From Pseudomonas sp. (lineage in GTDB: Bacteria > Pseudomonadota > Gammaproteobacteria > Pseudomonadales > Pseudomonadaceae), in the NCBI RefSeq assembly GCF_030683065.1, contig NZ_JAUXMX010000034.1:66385-123858 (forward strand): a stretch of 57,474 nt of DNA. The letters run 5' to 3'. A model generated the notes under the pieces. That model did no database searches. It had not been told where the DNA came from and saw only the letters and a list, made by a program, of their open reading frames with translations. A program made the position numbers and the translations under genes. Within the stretch, counting starts at the first letter, position 1. The number at the start of each line of letters is the position of its first letter. This document shows, piece after piece, positions 23,419 through 32,052 of the stretch.

Positions 23419-25473
23419 ATGAAGATCGAGCTTTTCCCTGTGGCGCTAATGGCGCTGTTGAGCAGCGGCAGTGTGCTCGCCGCTCAGGCTGGCGAGTCCA
23501 CTATTACCCTGGGTTCACAGTATGTGAAGGCTAAATCCAGTGAGTTGAAAAAGACCGGCACCAGCGTGCTGACCTCCGTGGATGTACTCGGTGGCGACAT
23601 GATCGAAGACAAAAGCGTGATGAACAGTTGGGAGTTACTGGGGCAGATGCCCGGCATCCAGCTGACTGAAACCCGCCAGGGGGCGGAATCTGGCAAGGCG
23701 ACTTTCCGTGCGTTCAACGGCGAGGGTTACATCAATGGCATCAAGACCCTGATTGATGGCGTGCCGAGCAACGTCAACAGCGGCAACCAGCGCTTTATCG
23801 ACATGGTCTTCCCGCTGGATATCGAGCATATCGAGGTGGTGCGCGGCACCAACGACCCGCGGTATGGCCTGCATAACATCGGCGGCAATATCAATTTCGT
23901 CACCCGTCAGGGCGGCAACTACAGCGATGGTCGGCTGACCTACGGCAGCTTCAACACCCGTGAGTTGCAAGTGGCCGTGGGGCGCGAGTCGGGTAACTTT
24001 GCGCAGAACTATTTCTTCGCCAAGCAAGACAGCGATGGCCATCGCGACCACAGTCAGTCGGACAAATACGCCATCGGCGGCAAGTGGTTCTTCACCGATG
24101 ACGCCGAGCTGCTGAAAGTCGGCCTGGTGACGCGTATCTATCACCACGAAGCGCAAGAGTCCGGCTTTCAGACCAAGGCCGAACTGGATGCCGATCGCAG
24201 CGGTTCCGCCGCCAAAAATGCCAACGATGGCGATGATCGCGACATGCAGCAAGTGGCTGTGCACCTGGATTGGCAACTGCGCGATGACCTGGGGTTGAGC
24301 AGCAAGCTCTACCACAATCGCTACGACGATGACCGCCAAGTGACCTTCACCAATTATCCGCTCGGCAACGCGCCGCGTCAGCGCCGGCAGTGGAAGGAAG
24401 ACCAGACCGGCGTGCTCAACACGCTCACCTGGTCAGCCCGCGAGTGGTTGACCCTTGAGGGCGGGGTTAACGTTGAGCAGCAAAATAATGAATACCGCCG
24501 CTACCGCTACAACTTCAGCGTGCCGACCGATTTCTCGGCTACCCCTGCGCGCATTCAGAACGACGACCATTACGAGCTGGATAACCTCGGCGCCTTCGTC
24601 CAGGCGGTGATCGAGCCCACCGACTCGCTGAAAATCATTCCGGCTTACCGGGTGGACAAGTTCTCCGGCGAAACCCAATTGCCGGGCAATATCGACGCTG
24701 ATTTGCAGGATTACGGATGGATTGAGCAACCCAAGCTCAGTGTGGTGTACAGCCTGACGCCATCGGTAAACATCTATGCCAACTGGGGGCAAACCTTTCA
24801 GGTGCTGACCGGGTCGCGCGCACCGGCTTACATGACTGCCGGGCAGGCGACCTTCAAGCCGTCGATCAACACCGGCAAGGAAGTGGGCGTTCGCTTTGAT
24901 CCGTTTGTCGGCGCCGAGGCGCGTGTCGCGGTTTGGCAACAGGACGCCACCGACGAAGTGGCCAACATGCCGAGTACCGGCACCACCGTCGGCCTGGGCG
25001 AAACCCGCCGCCGCGGGGTTGATCTGCAGCTCAACGCCACCCTCAATGACGAGTGGACGGTCTGGGCATCGCATTCGATTCAGGAGGCCAAAGTAGTCAG
25101 CGCTTTTACCGGCGCGGGTCAGTCCCTGGCGGGTAACGAGGTGTTTTCCACGCCGCGCTTTATCTCCAACCTGGGCGCGCAATACCAGCCTCATCAGGAT
25201 TGGCAGTTCGGCCTGCAGGCGCGAGCCCAAGGTGACTACTACATCGATGAGTTGAACGAGCAAGGCAAATACGGTGGCTTTGCGCTGCTTGATGCCAACG
25301 TGAGGTACAACCTTTCGCCAACTACCAGCCTTGATCTGCAAATGAAGAACGTTCTGGATGAAGAGTATGAATACGTCTGGTACGACAACTTCTTCTGGGG
25401 CGGTGATGACCAGCCGATGTTCTCTGCCGCGCCTGGGCGTTCGGCCTACTTGTCGGTCAACCTGAAGCTCTAA
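23419..25473 (+). CDS. TonB-dependent outer-membrane receptor (probable ferric-siderophore or iron-chelate uptake)
   Basis: 684 residues. A signal peptide (about 1-21, ending SVLAA) is followed by a plug domain (about 45-165) with SWELLGQMPGIQLTETRQG, LIDGVPSN and IEVVRGTNDPRYG, then a 22-strand-type barrel ending in a C-terminal aromatic-rich strand (SAYLSVNLKL). There is no N-terminal signalling extension, so no sigma/anti-sigma relay is expected. The Fur-like box upstream suggests iron-starvation expression. The ligand cannot be read from the sequence, and no transport or siderophore genes flank it. Confidence 0.9.
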   Translation: MKIELFPVALMALLSSGSVLAAQAGESTITLGSQYVKAKSSELKKTGTSVLTSVDVLGGDMIEDKSVMNSWELLGQMPGIQLTETRQGAESGKATFRAFNGEGYINGIKTLIDGVPSNVNSGNQRFIDMVFPLDIEHIEVVRGTNDPRYGLHNIGGNINFVTRQGGNYSDGRLTYGSFNTRELQVAVGRESGNFAQNYFFAKQDSDGHRDHSQSDKYAIGGKWFFTDDAELLKVGLVTRIYHHEAQESGFQTKAELDADRSGSAAKNANDGDDRDMQQVAVHLDWQLRDDLGLSSKLYHNRYDDDRQVTFTNYPLGNAPRQRRQWKEDQTGVLNTLTWSAREWLTLEGGVNVEQQNNEYRRYRYNFSVPTDFSATPARIQNDDHYELDNLGAFVQAVIEPTDSLKIIPAYRVDKFSGETQLPGNIDADLQDYGWIEQPKLSVVYSLTPSVNIYANWGQTFQVLTGSRAPAYMTAGQATFKPSINTGKEVGVRFDPFVGAEARVAVWQQDATDEVANMPSTGTTVGLGETRRRGVDLQLNATLNDEWTVWASHSIQEAKVVSAFTGAGQSLAGNEVFSTPRFISNLGAQYQPHQDWQFGLQARAQGDYYIDELNEQGKYGGFALLDANVRYNLSPTTSLDLQMKNVLDEEYEYVWYDNFFWGGDDQPMFSAAPGRSAYLSVNLKL

Positions 25474-25494
25474 CGCTGCTTGTATATGTTGTTT

Positions 25495-25523
25495 GCGGAT
25501 GTCGGCCCTTGGCCGATTTCCGC
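25495..25523. terminator. Hairpin between convergent receptor and kinase genes
   Basis: GCGGA/TCCGC and TCGGCC/GGCCGA pair around a CTT loop with one 2x2 mismatch (25495-25523). There is no clear T run, so a bidirectional terminator or RNA-end structure is plausible, not proven. Confidence 0.4.
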
Positions 25524-25530
25524 TCACCGA

Positions 25531-26988
25531 TCATTTCAGCTGCTCGCGGGCATTCTTTGGCAAGCGTACGCAGACTTCCAGCCCGCCCAGCGGCGACTCA
25601 TCGAGGCTGATACTGCCGCGGTGCAGTTCGACCACGCGCAGGACTATCGACAGGCCCAGGCCAGCGCCCTGGCCGTCACCCTGGCGGTAGAACCGTTCGA
25701 AGAGTTGCTCCCGCAGCGCAGGTTCAACGCCGGGGCCGCTGTCCTGGATACGCAGAGTCAGGGCATCGTTTTGCGCGTGCAGTTGCACCTGTATGCGTCC
25801 GCCGATTGGGGTGTATTGCACGGCGTTGCCGATCAGGTTCTGCAGCAGAGTCCCCAAGCTCGGGCCGTCGGCGAGCAGGTGGTAGTCGCTGCTCTCGTCA
25901 GCGTCGAGGTTGAGATCTTGCTGGCGATCGAGGGCCAGGGGGGTCAGTTCGGCCAGTTCGTTGCGCACGAAGCCGAGCAGGTCGAGGTCGACCATCGCCA
26001 GTTGCACTACGCTGGGTTCGAGGCGGGCCAGGGTCAGCAGCTGGGTGATTACGCGGGTCGCACGCTCGACGCCGCTACCGAGTTGGTGCAACGCTTCGTT
26101 GCGGTCGACCGGGTCAGGAGCTTGCAGGGCGTTTTGCGCGTGGATGCGCAGCACTGCCAGCGGTGTACGCAGCTCATGGGCGGCGTCGGCGATAAAGCGT
26201 TTCTCCTGGTTGAGCAGTTGGTTGACCTGCAGCAGCAGGCGGTTGAGTGCGGCGCCCATCGGTTCCAGTTCGCTGGGCAGTGGCGACAGCAGCAACGGCG
26301 CCAGGTTGTTCGGCGCGCGGGCCTTGATCAACTCTGCCATGCGCCGCAGCGGGCGCAGCCCCCAGCCCACCGCGAGCCAAACCAGCAAGGCGAGCAGGGG
26401 CAGACCAACCAAGTCGGGTAGCAGGCTGCGCAAGGCGACTTTACCCACCAGTTCACCACGCACATCGTCTCGCTCGCCAACCACAATCCAGTGACTATCT
26501 GGCCGGTCGTGCAGAATGAACAGGCGCCAGTGATAGTTGCCCATGGTCACCGTGTGGTAGCCGGCAAGCTGCTCGGCGATGTGGGTCAGCAGAGGCAGGC
26601 GATCCGTTTGCGTTAGGTCTTCGACCATTTTTTCCAGTACGCCGGTCGGTGCGCTGGCTGACTGCAGCAGCACCTGGCCTTGTTCATCGAGCACCTGGAA
26701 GGCCAGTTTGCCTTCGTAGGGGTGGCCGCTAGCTGTGCCATAATCGCTGTCATCATGTTGCGCCAGAACTGCCTGGTTCAGTGCGCTTTGCAGGCTTTGG
26801 CGCGCGCTGGGCGGCATATCGCGACTGAGCATGCCTTGCAGCAGGCGGGCGGTCTGCGCGAGTTGGGCATCGAATAGCTCTTCGATCTCATGCTGGGCAT
26901 CGCGGTAGCTTTTATAGGAAATAAGGGTCATCGACAGGCTGAGCAAGCCGAGAACCAGTAGCAGGGTGCGGGCGCGAATCGACAGCAT
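25531..26988 (-). CDS. QseC/PmrB-like sensor histidine kinase
   Basis: 485 residues. Two membrane segments (about 8-24 and 188-210) enclose a periplasmic sensor of about 165 residues. A HAMP-like linker follows, then HisKA with the phospho-acceptor H271 in FIADAAHELRTPLAVL, and a HATPase domain with NLIGNAVQYTP, DSGPGV and GAGLGLSIV. The overall pattern is that of QseC/PmrB. Its ATG overlaps the stop of the regulator (TGATG), so the pair is translated together. It is the last gene of the minus-strand cluster. The signal is unknown. Confidence 0.92.
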   Translation of the reverse strand: MLSIRARTLLLVLGLLSLSMTLISYKSYRDAQHEIEELFDAQLAQTARLLQGMLSRDMPPSARQSLQSALNQAVLAQHDDSDYGTASGHPYEGKLAFQVLDEQGQVLLQSASAPTGVLEKMVEDLTQTDRLPLLTHIAEQLAGYHTVTMGNYHWRLFILHDRPDSHWIVVGERDDVRGELVGKVALRSLLPDLVGLPLLALLVWLAVGWGLRPLRRMAELIKARAPNNLAPLLLSPLPSELEPMGAALNRLLLQVNQLLNQEKRFIADAAHELRTPLAVLRIHAQNALQAPDPVDRNEALHQLGSGVERATRVITQLLTLARLEPSVVQLAMVDLDLLGFVRNELAELTPLALDRQQDLNLDADESSDYHLLADGPSLGTLLQNLIGNAVQYTPIGGRIQVQLHAQNDALTLRIQDSGPGVEPALREQLFERFYRQGDGQGAGLGLSIVLRVVELHRGSISLDESPLGGLEVCVRLPKNAREQLK

Positions 26989-27647
26989 CAGACTTTGTCC
27001 ACCAAGTAGCCGACGCCGCGCACGGTGCGGATCAGATCGGCGAAGAACTTCTTGCGCAGGTGGTGCACGTGCACTTCCAGGGCGTTGCTTTCCAGTTCCT
27101 CGTCCCAGCCGTAGAGCGCCTGTTGCAGTTTGTCGCGGGTCAGAACGCGGCCGGGTTGAGCAAGCAGTTCGTGCAGCAGGAGAAACTCCTTGCGCGGCAG
27201 GTTGACCACCTGGCCCTGAAAATTTACGGCTTGGCTGATCGGGTCGATGCTGATGCCGCGGTACTCCAGGGCTGGCTGCGCACGGTTGAAGCTACGCCGC
27301 AGCAGGGCGCGTAAGCGCGCCTTGAGCTCATCGACGTCGAACGGCTTGATCAGGTAATCGTCGGCGCCAGCATCCAGTCCGGCAATGCGGTCGCTGGTGG
27401 AGTCGCGCGCGGTGAGCACCAATACCGGCACCGGGTTGGCGGCGGCGCGCAGGTGTTTGAGCACCTGCAGGCCGTCCATGCGCGGCAGGCCGAGGTCAAG
27501 GATCGCCAGCTCGAAGCTTTCATGGGTCAGGGCATGCAGGGCGCTGCTGCCGTCCTGCACCCAGTCGACGGTGTAGCCCTCGGGCTTGAGGGCGGTGCGG
27601 ATGCCTTCACCGAGGGCGGTATCGTCTTCGACCAGCAAAATGCGCAT
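26988..27647 (-). CDS. QseB/PmrA-like OmpR-family response regulator
   Basis: 219 residues. Receiver domain with acidic pocket E7-D8-D9, phospho-acceptor D51 (LAILDLGLP) and Lys in DDYLIKPF. The C-terminal winged helix contains RKEFLLLHELLAQPGRVLTR and SNALEVHVHHLRKKF, the QseB/PmrA type. These regulators bind paired CTTAA hexamers; such a box lies at 32053-32069 ahead of the operon. Start at 27647 gives MRILLVEDD; the frame is open a further 21 codons. The regulator starts 78 bases after the TPR gene. Confidence 0.93.
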   Translation of the reverse strand: MRILLVEDDTALGEGIRTALKPEGYTVDWVQDGSSALHALTHESFELAILDLGLPRMDGLQVLKHLRAAANPVPVLVLTARDSTSDRIAGLDAGADDYLIKPFDVDELKARLRALLRRSFNRAQPALEYRGISIDPISQAVNFQGQVVNLPRKEFLLLHELLAQPGRVLTRDKLQQALYGWDEELESNALEVHVHHLRKKFFADLIRTVRGVGYLVDKV

Positions 27648-27725
27648 TGGGGTTCCTTGGTTAGGCTGCACCATGCGCACATGGGCGGCGGGTGATCTGT
27701 GATCATTCAACTCCGCTTAGCAGAC

Positions 27726-28376
27726 TTATTCCAGCTTCTTGCTGACTTCACCGAGCAGTTGCCGTGTTTCGGCGCGGCGACCCGCATCGGCACTGGCGCG
27801 ATCAGGGCGGTCGGGCGCCTGCAGGGCTTTTTCCAGGGTCACTTTGGCCTCGGCGTAGCGCTGGTTGCGCTGGAGAAAGTCGCCATAAAAGTAGTTCGGG
27901 TCGATGCCGTCCGGGTTCAGCGCAAGAGCCTGCTTGAGCATGGCTTCGGCTTTCTCCTCGTCGCCGAAGCCGACCGGCCAGCCCGGCACTTGATAGTAGA
28001 GGCTGCCGAGGCTGGTGTAGGCAGAACCGTCCAGTGCTTGGGGATCCGCGCTCAAGGCTTGCTCGAGGCTGGCCTTGGCCTGCTTGACCAGACCCAGTGC
28101 GCCCAATCCGCCCTTGGCGCCAGCCTGGGTGCTGAGGATGATGCCGCGCCAGATCAGCAATTCAGCGGCTTCTGGTTCGGCCTTGACCGCCTGTTGCGCC
28201 TGCTCGGCGAGCGTGGCGAAGGCCGCCTCGCGCTGTTTCTCCGGCAGTTGGTAATTGATCTCGGCCCAGCGGCTTTGCAGCTGTTGCAGTTGCTGCCGGC
28301 CTTGCTCGCTGAGAGCGAAAGCGGGCAGGCTGCCCAGGCAGAGCAGGGTGCAGGCGAGGGTGCGGGCAAACTTCAT
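27726..28376 (-). CDS. Secreted TPR-repeat protein of the acyl-metabolism cluster
   Basis: 216 residues with a clear signal peptide (about 1-21, ending PAFA). TPR-like helices follow: AEPEAAELLIWRGIILST, AKASLEQALSADPQALDGSAYTSLGSLYYQ and AEAMLKQALALNPDGIDPNYFYGDFL. It should act in the periplasm, perhaps as a scaffold. It has a good ribosome site (AAGGAG, 7 bases) and starts 12 bases after the dehydrogenase stop. No enzyme motif is visible. Confidence 0.8.
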   Translation of the reverse strand: MKFARTLACTLLCLGSLPAFALSEQGRQQLQQLQSRWAEINYQLPEKQREAAFATLAEQAQQAVKAEPEAAELLIWRGIILSTQAGAKGGLGALGLVKQAKASLEQALSADPQALDGSAYTSLGSLYYQVPGWPVGFGDEEKAEAMLKQALALNPDGIDPNYFYGDFLQRNQRYAEAKVTLEKALQAPDRPDRASADAGRRAETRQLLGEVSKKLE

Positions 28377-28388
28377 GGTGAAACTCCT

Positions 28389-29180
28389 TCAGGGCTTGGA
28401 GCGGGCGAAGCGTTGAATGATCGGCAATTGCTTGCGCAAAGCCTGGTCGACCAGGCGGGGCAGCAGACTGTTAAGGCGCACGAAGAGTTTTTCCGGCCAG
28501 CCCAGGTAGCTTTCCTCGTGTTCGCGGCGGATTGCCTCGATCAGTTGCGCGGCAACGCGCTGCGGATCGTCCATGGCGACGTTGAGTTCGTCGTTCATCG
28601 CCACCACGTTGGCGGCGTTCATCGTGGTGCGGGTGGCGCGCGGGGCGAAGTAGAGAACCTTGATCCGGGTGTCGGCCAGCTCGCGGCGTAGCGCTTCGGA
28701 AAAGCCGCGCAGGGCGAATTTGCTGGCGCAGTAGGCGGTGAAACCGGGGTAGCCGATGGAGCCGAAGGTCGAGCCCAGATTGATCACTAGCGCCCGGCCT
28801 TGCTGGCGCAAGAGCGGCAGCAGACGGTGAGTCAGTTGCAGGGTGGCGGTGACATTGAGGCCGATCAGCTCGGCGATGGCCTGCTCGTCGTGTTGTTCGA
28901 GCAGGCTGAAGCAATTGATCCCGGCGGCGTTGATCAGGGTGTTGATCCCGCCGAAACGCTGGGCGGCGGCGAGCGCGGTTTCTCGGCCTTCGCGTTCGCT
29001 GATATCGGCTTTTACCACCACGACCTGGCTTGGGTAGCGTTGCGCCAGGCTTTGCATGGGATCTACGTTACGCCCCACCAAGATGAGGTGCGCGCCACTG
29101 GCCAGCAGTTCAGTGACCAGCGCCTGGCCGATCCCGCCGCTGGCGCCGGTGATCAGGGCTCGGCAATCTTTCAGGTGCAT
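28389..29180 (-). CDS. Short-chain dehydrogenase/reductase of the acyl-metabolism cluster
   Basis: 263 residues, classical SDR. Cofactor motif TGASGGIG (11-18), NAAG at 84-87, catalytic N110, S137, Y150 and K154 (YCASK). Arg37 after the second strand (LVGRN) suggests NADP. A C-terminal extension (about 215-263) with basic, amphipathic stretches could touch the membrane. The ATG at 29180 has GAGG 7 bases upstream; a GTG at 29186 that overlaps the previous stop is the alternative. The substrate is unknown; acyl ketones or aldehydes are the natural guess. Confidence 0.85.
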   Translation of the reverse strand: MHLKDCRALITGASGGIGQALVTELLASGAHLILVGRNVDPMQSLAQRYPSQVVVVKADISEREGRETALAAAQRFGGINTLINAAGINCFSLLEQHDEQAIAELIGLNVTATLQLTHRLLPLLRQQGRALVINLGSTFGSIGYPGFTAYCASKFALRGFSEALRRELADTRIKVLYFAPRATRTTMNAANVVAMNDELNVAMDDPQRVAAQLIEAIRREHEESYLGWPEKLFVRLNSLLPRLVDQALRKQLPIIQRFARSKP

Positions 29181-29182
29181 GT

Positions 29183-29842
29183 TCACGCCTCGCTGGACAG
29201 CGGCAGGCTGCGGAATACATCGCCATACAGGCGGTAAACCACCTTGGCGGTGTGCACCACGGCGGCCTTGTCATCGTCGTTGTCCAGGCGGTTCATCAGG
29301 GTCTTCAGCAGTTCGATGTGCTCGAGGTCGAGGCTGCCGTGGGAGGTCAGGTAGCTGAAGGCCTTGTTCGGCAGCTGCAGCTTGTCCTGGATTACGCCAG
29401 CGACCTGGGTGGCCAGGGCGATGCTGGTGCCTTCCAATACAGTGACCATGCCGAAGAAGCTCACCGGGTTATGCCGGGCGATGCGGTCGTAGACGTAGCT
29501 GACCAGCAGCTCGGTGGCCAACCTGGGTGTGCCGCGTCGCACCGCTTCGGCATCGCCGTCACAGGCGCGGATGTCGTTGAGGATCCATTCCTGGTGGCCG
29601 TATTCCTCCTCGATGTATTCGGCAATTGCCTCGCGCAGCCATTCCAGGCGCTCGGGCAAGCGCGCGCCGCAGGCCATCAGCAAGGGCACGGTGTGTTTGA
29701 CGTGGTGATAGGCTTCGGTGAGGAAAGCCAGGTAGCTGGGCAGGCTGACCTGGCCGCGCATGGCTTGCTGGATGATCGGCGCGGTGAGCAGGTAATCGCG
29801 CTCGGTGCTGGTCTGTTCGAGCAGGCTGTCGTAGAAACTCAT
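29183..29842 (-). CDS. Haem-oxygenase-like diiron protein (iron-containing redox enzyme/TenA-like)
   Basis: 219 residues, all helical. Candidate iron ligands are E43 with H46/H47/H50 (FLTEAYHHVKHT), E75/E78-E80 with H83 (EYIEEEYGHQEW), a Glu in VLEGTS, and the Asp/His set in SHGSLDLEHIELL. This is the pattern of haem-oxygenase-like diiron oxidases, a fold that in UndA makes 1-alkenes from fatty acids and in others performs N-oxygenation or C-C cleavage. Its start overlaps the ligase stop by 4 bases (ATGA). The specific reaction is unknown. Confidence 0.8.
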   Translation of the reverse strand: MSFYDSLLEQTSTERDYLLTAPIIQQAMRGQVSLPSYLAFLTEAYHHVKHTVPLLMACGARLPERLEWLREAIAEYIEEEYGHQEWILNDIRACDGDAEAVRRGTPRLATELLVSYVYDRIARHNPVSFFGMVTVLEGTSIALATQVAGVIQDKLQLPNKAFSYLTSHGSLDLEHIELLKTLMNRLDNDDDKAAVVHTAKVVYRLYGDVFRSLPLSSEA

Positions 29843-31332
29843 GGGGCATCTCCGGGGCAGGGTTCAGAGGTTGTGAAAATATCGAGCGCCATCAACTCGT
29901 CGATGGCACTTCGGTAGTGCTGATAAAGGGCGGTGCGGCGCAGGCGGCCGTTGGCGGTGGCCTGCTGGTTGGCGCTGCTGAAGGGTTGCCCGGCGCGCAG
30001 CCAGTGGTGCACGCGGGCGTAATCGGGAAGTTGCCGATTGACCTGCTCGACCGCAGCGGCGAGGTCTTCGTCGCTGCTCTCGGCGAAGCGCGGCACCAGC
30101 ACCGCGACATTCGTCGGCAGCGCTTCGCCATGCAGCCAGGCTTGGGCGATAGGCAGTTGCTGGACCAGTTCGGCCTCGACCCATTCCGGGTTGACGTTGC
30201 GCCCGAAGGCAGTGATGAACTGGTGTTTCTTGCGCCCGTGCAGGATCAGAAAACCTTCATCGAAGTGGCCGAGATCGCCGGTACCTAGCCAGTCGCCCTG
30301 GGGTGCTGGCTCGCCCAGGTAGCCGAGCAAGCGCGGGCCTTTGACCAGGACTTCCTGGTCCGGCCCGAGACGGATCTCGAGGTGCTCGAGTGGCTTGCCG
30401 ACGCTGCCGATACGGCGCTGCTGCGGGGTATTCAGGCAGACCACCGAGGCGCATTCGGACAGGCCATAGCCTTCGAACACCGGCAGGCCGAGGGCGTCGG
30501 CGCGCTCGAGCAGCTGCGGCGCCACCCGGCCGCCGCCCACCGCGATAAAGCGCAACGAGCCGGGCAGCGGCAGACCGCGTTCGCCGGCGTTGACCAGGGC
30601 CAGCAGCAACTGCGGCAGGAGGATCAGGCTGTGCGGCTGCACGCGCTGCAGCGCGCCGAGAAAAGTCGGCAGGTCGAACTGACTGGCGCCGAGCAGGCCG
30701 ACCTCGGTCATTGGCAGCAGCTCGACGCAGGCGCCGGCCAGCAGCGGCGCATAGACCCCGGCAATGTTCTCCAGCAAGGTGGCCAGCGGCAGCACGCACA
30801 GGTGGCGTTCGACCTGGCAGCTGGCGCTGGCGCTGACCAGGCTCTGGGCGACTTGTAGCTGGGTGTGGGCGTCCAGGCAAACGCCTTTCGGCTGGCCGGT
30901 GGTGCCTGAGGTGTAGGTGATCTTGCAGGTGCCGGCAGGCAGTTCGTCAGCCTGAGGCCGCGCACGTAGCAGCAGGCCGGCGCCTGTGGCAACGAAGCCC
31001 AGGTCGCGAAACGCCGGACTGTCCTGGCCAAGCAGGCAGTCGACGCTGGCGCTGTCGAGCACATGGCGTTGCTGATCCGGCGAGAAGAAGCCGGGCAGCG
31101 GTACACAGACCAGGCCCGCCTTGAGCACGGCCAGATCCCACAACAGCCAGTCGATGCCGTTGTCCAGGTCCAGGGCGATGCGTTGGACGCCGAGCTGCGT
31201 CAGGTAGGCGCTACGCCGTGACACTTCGTCGAGCAACTGACGGTAACTAAATTGCAGCTGGCCTTCACGCAGGGCGATACGCTCGGCGTGCAGGGCCAGT
31301 TTGGCGAACAGGCTATCAGCGGCAGGCCACAT
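29839..31332 (-). CDS. AMP-dependent acyl ligase/synthetase
   Basis: 497 residues, ANL superfamily. The ATP loop YTSGTTGQPKG is at 140-150; GYGLSE, TGDLG and GRKKHQFITAFGRNVNPEWVE are the following core motifs. The C-terminal A10 motif reads NGRLRR (R463 where family members carry the adenylation Lys). It should activate a carboxylic acid as acyl-AMP, perhaps acyl-CoA. The ATG at 31332 has GGAGG 9 bases upstream and overlaps the preceding gene by 17 bases; an in-frame ATG at 31353 is less likely. Confidence 0.85.
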   Translation of the reverse strand: MWPAADSLFAKLALHAERIALREGQLQFSYRQLLDEVSRRSAYLTQLGVQRIALDLDNGIDWLLWDLAVLKAGLVCVPLPGFFSPDQQRHVLDSASVDCLLGQDSPAFRDLGFVATGAGLLLRARPQADELPAGTCKITYTSGTTGQPKGVCLDAHTQLQVAQSLVSASASCQVERHLCVLPLATLLENIAGVYAPLLAGACVELLPMTEVGLLGASQFDLPTFLGALQRVQPHSLILLPQLLLALVNAGERGLPLPGSLRFIAVGGGRVAPQLLERADALGLPVFEGYGLSECASVVCLNTPQQRRIGSVGKPLEHLEIRLGPDQEVLVKGPRLLGYLGEPAPQGDWLGTGDLGHFDEGFLILHGRKKHQFITAFGRNVNPEWVEAELVQQLPIAQAWLHGEALPTNVAVLVPRFAESSDEDLAAAVEQVNRQLPDYARVHHWLRAGQPFSSANQQATANGRLRRTALYQHYRSAIDELMALDIFTTSEPCPGDAP

Positions 31333-32005
31333 GGGGCATGTCCTCCAGTGCATACAAGGCTTGGTGGCCCAGGCGCGGATAGGCGCCGAGGTGCAGTAGG
31401 CGTTGATGGCCGGCGTAGATATCGCCGGCCATCACCTGTGGTTGACTGTCGTAGTAGCTGCCCCAGTCGGCCAGTTCGTCGCCCATGCAGTCGGGATTGG
31501 CTGGACCCAGCGGCAAAGGCGTCAGGCCCAGGCGCTGGAAGCTGTTGAGCAGCGTCGGCGTGCCGGTGAAGGTCACCCAGCGAAAGCCCAGTGCTACCAG
31601 TAGGTCGGTCAGCGCGACTATCAGTAGGCGTGCGGCGCCAGGGCCATTGGCGGCCAGGTTGCCAACCTCGACAATTTGCTGACGGCTCGGTGGGTTATGC
31701 CTGTGCTGCGCGGCGATCACCGCCTCGATCGGTTGCTTCAGGTAGCGTTCAAGAAATAGCGGGCCACTGGCGCCACTGCGTAGGCCGACCGCGCCTAGCA
31801 ATTGACCGGCGAGATCCTCCAGGCCGAACAGGCAGGGCATGAAGTGGCGAACCCGGGCGCTATGCTGCTGCGCGAAGCGCTCATGGATAAAGGCTTCGAG
31901 TTGCGCCCGGCGCGGGCTGGAAGCTTGCGCCAAGTACAGGCTCATTGGTTGATCGCGGCCGATTCGAGCCAGCGCGTTGTCATGTTGCACCCAGGGCAGC
32001 TCCAT
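31316..32005 (-). CDS. Thermostable hemolysin family protein (GNAT-like acyltransferase fold)
   Basis: 229 residues. The run GAVGLR, LFLERYLKQPIE, IVEVGNLAANGPGAARLLI and FTGTPTLLNSFQRLGL is the thermostable-hemolysin (delta-VPH) family pattern, which I judge close to GNAT-fold acyltransferases such as N-acyl amino acid and autoinducer synthases. There is no signal peptide, so a cytoplasmic enzyme is more likely than a toxin. It is the first gene of the operon, with GAGG 8 bases before the ATG and the CTTAA-type box 48 bases upstream. Confidence 0.8.
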   Translation of the reverse strand: MELPWVQHDNALARIGRDQPMSLYLAQASSPRRAQLEAFIHERFAQQHSARVRHFMPCLFGLEDLAGQLLGAVGLRSGASGPLFLERYLKQPIEAVIAAQHRHNPPSRQQIVEVGNLAANGPGAARLLIVALTDLLVALGFRWVTFTGTPTLLNSFQRLGLTPLPLGPANPDCMGDELADWGSYYDSQPQVMAGDIYAGHQRLLHLGAYPRLGHQALYALEDMPHVACR

Positions 32006-32052
32006 CACCGGAACCTCATTTGTTGGCTTGGGGGTGAGTGTCGGCTGTGAGT

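Noticed and set aside
25531..26421. 313-codon plus-strand frame over the histidine kinase
   Set aside because: Antisense to HATPase and HisKA motifs; no support.
29864..30880. Alternative Arg/Pro/Ala-rich open frames within the acyl-ligase gene
   Set aside because: They are off-frame shadows; the ligase frame holds all the conserved motifs.
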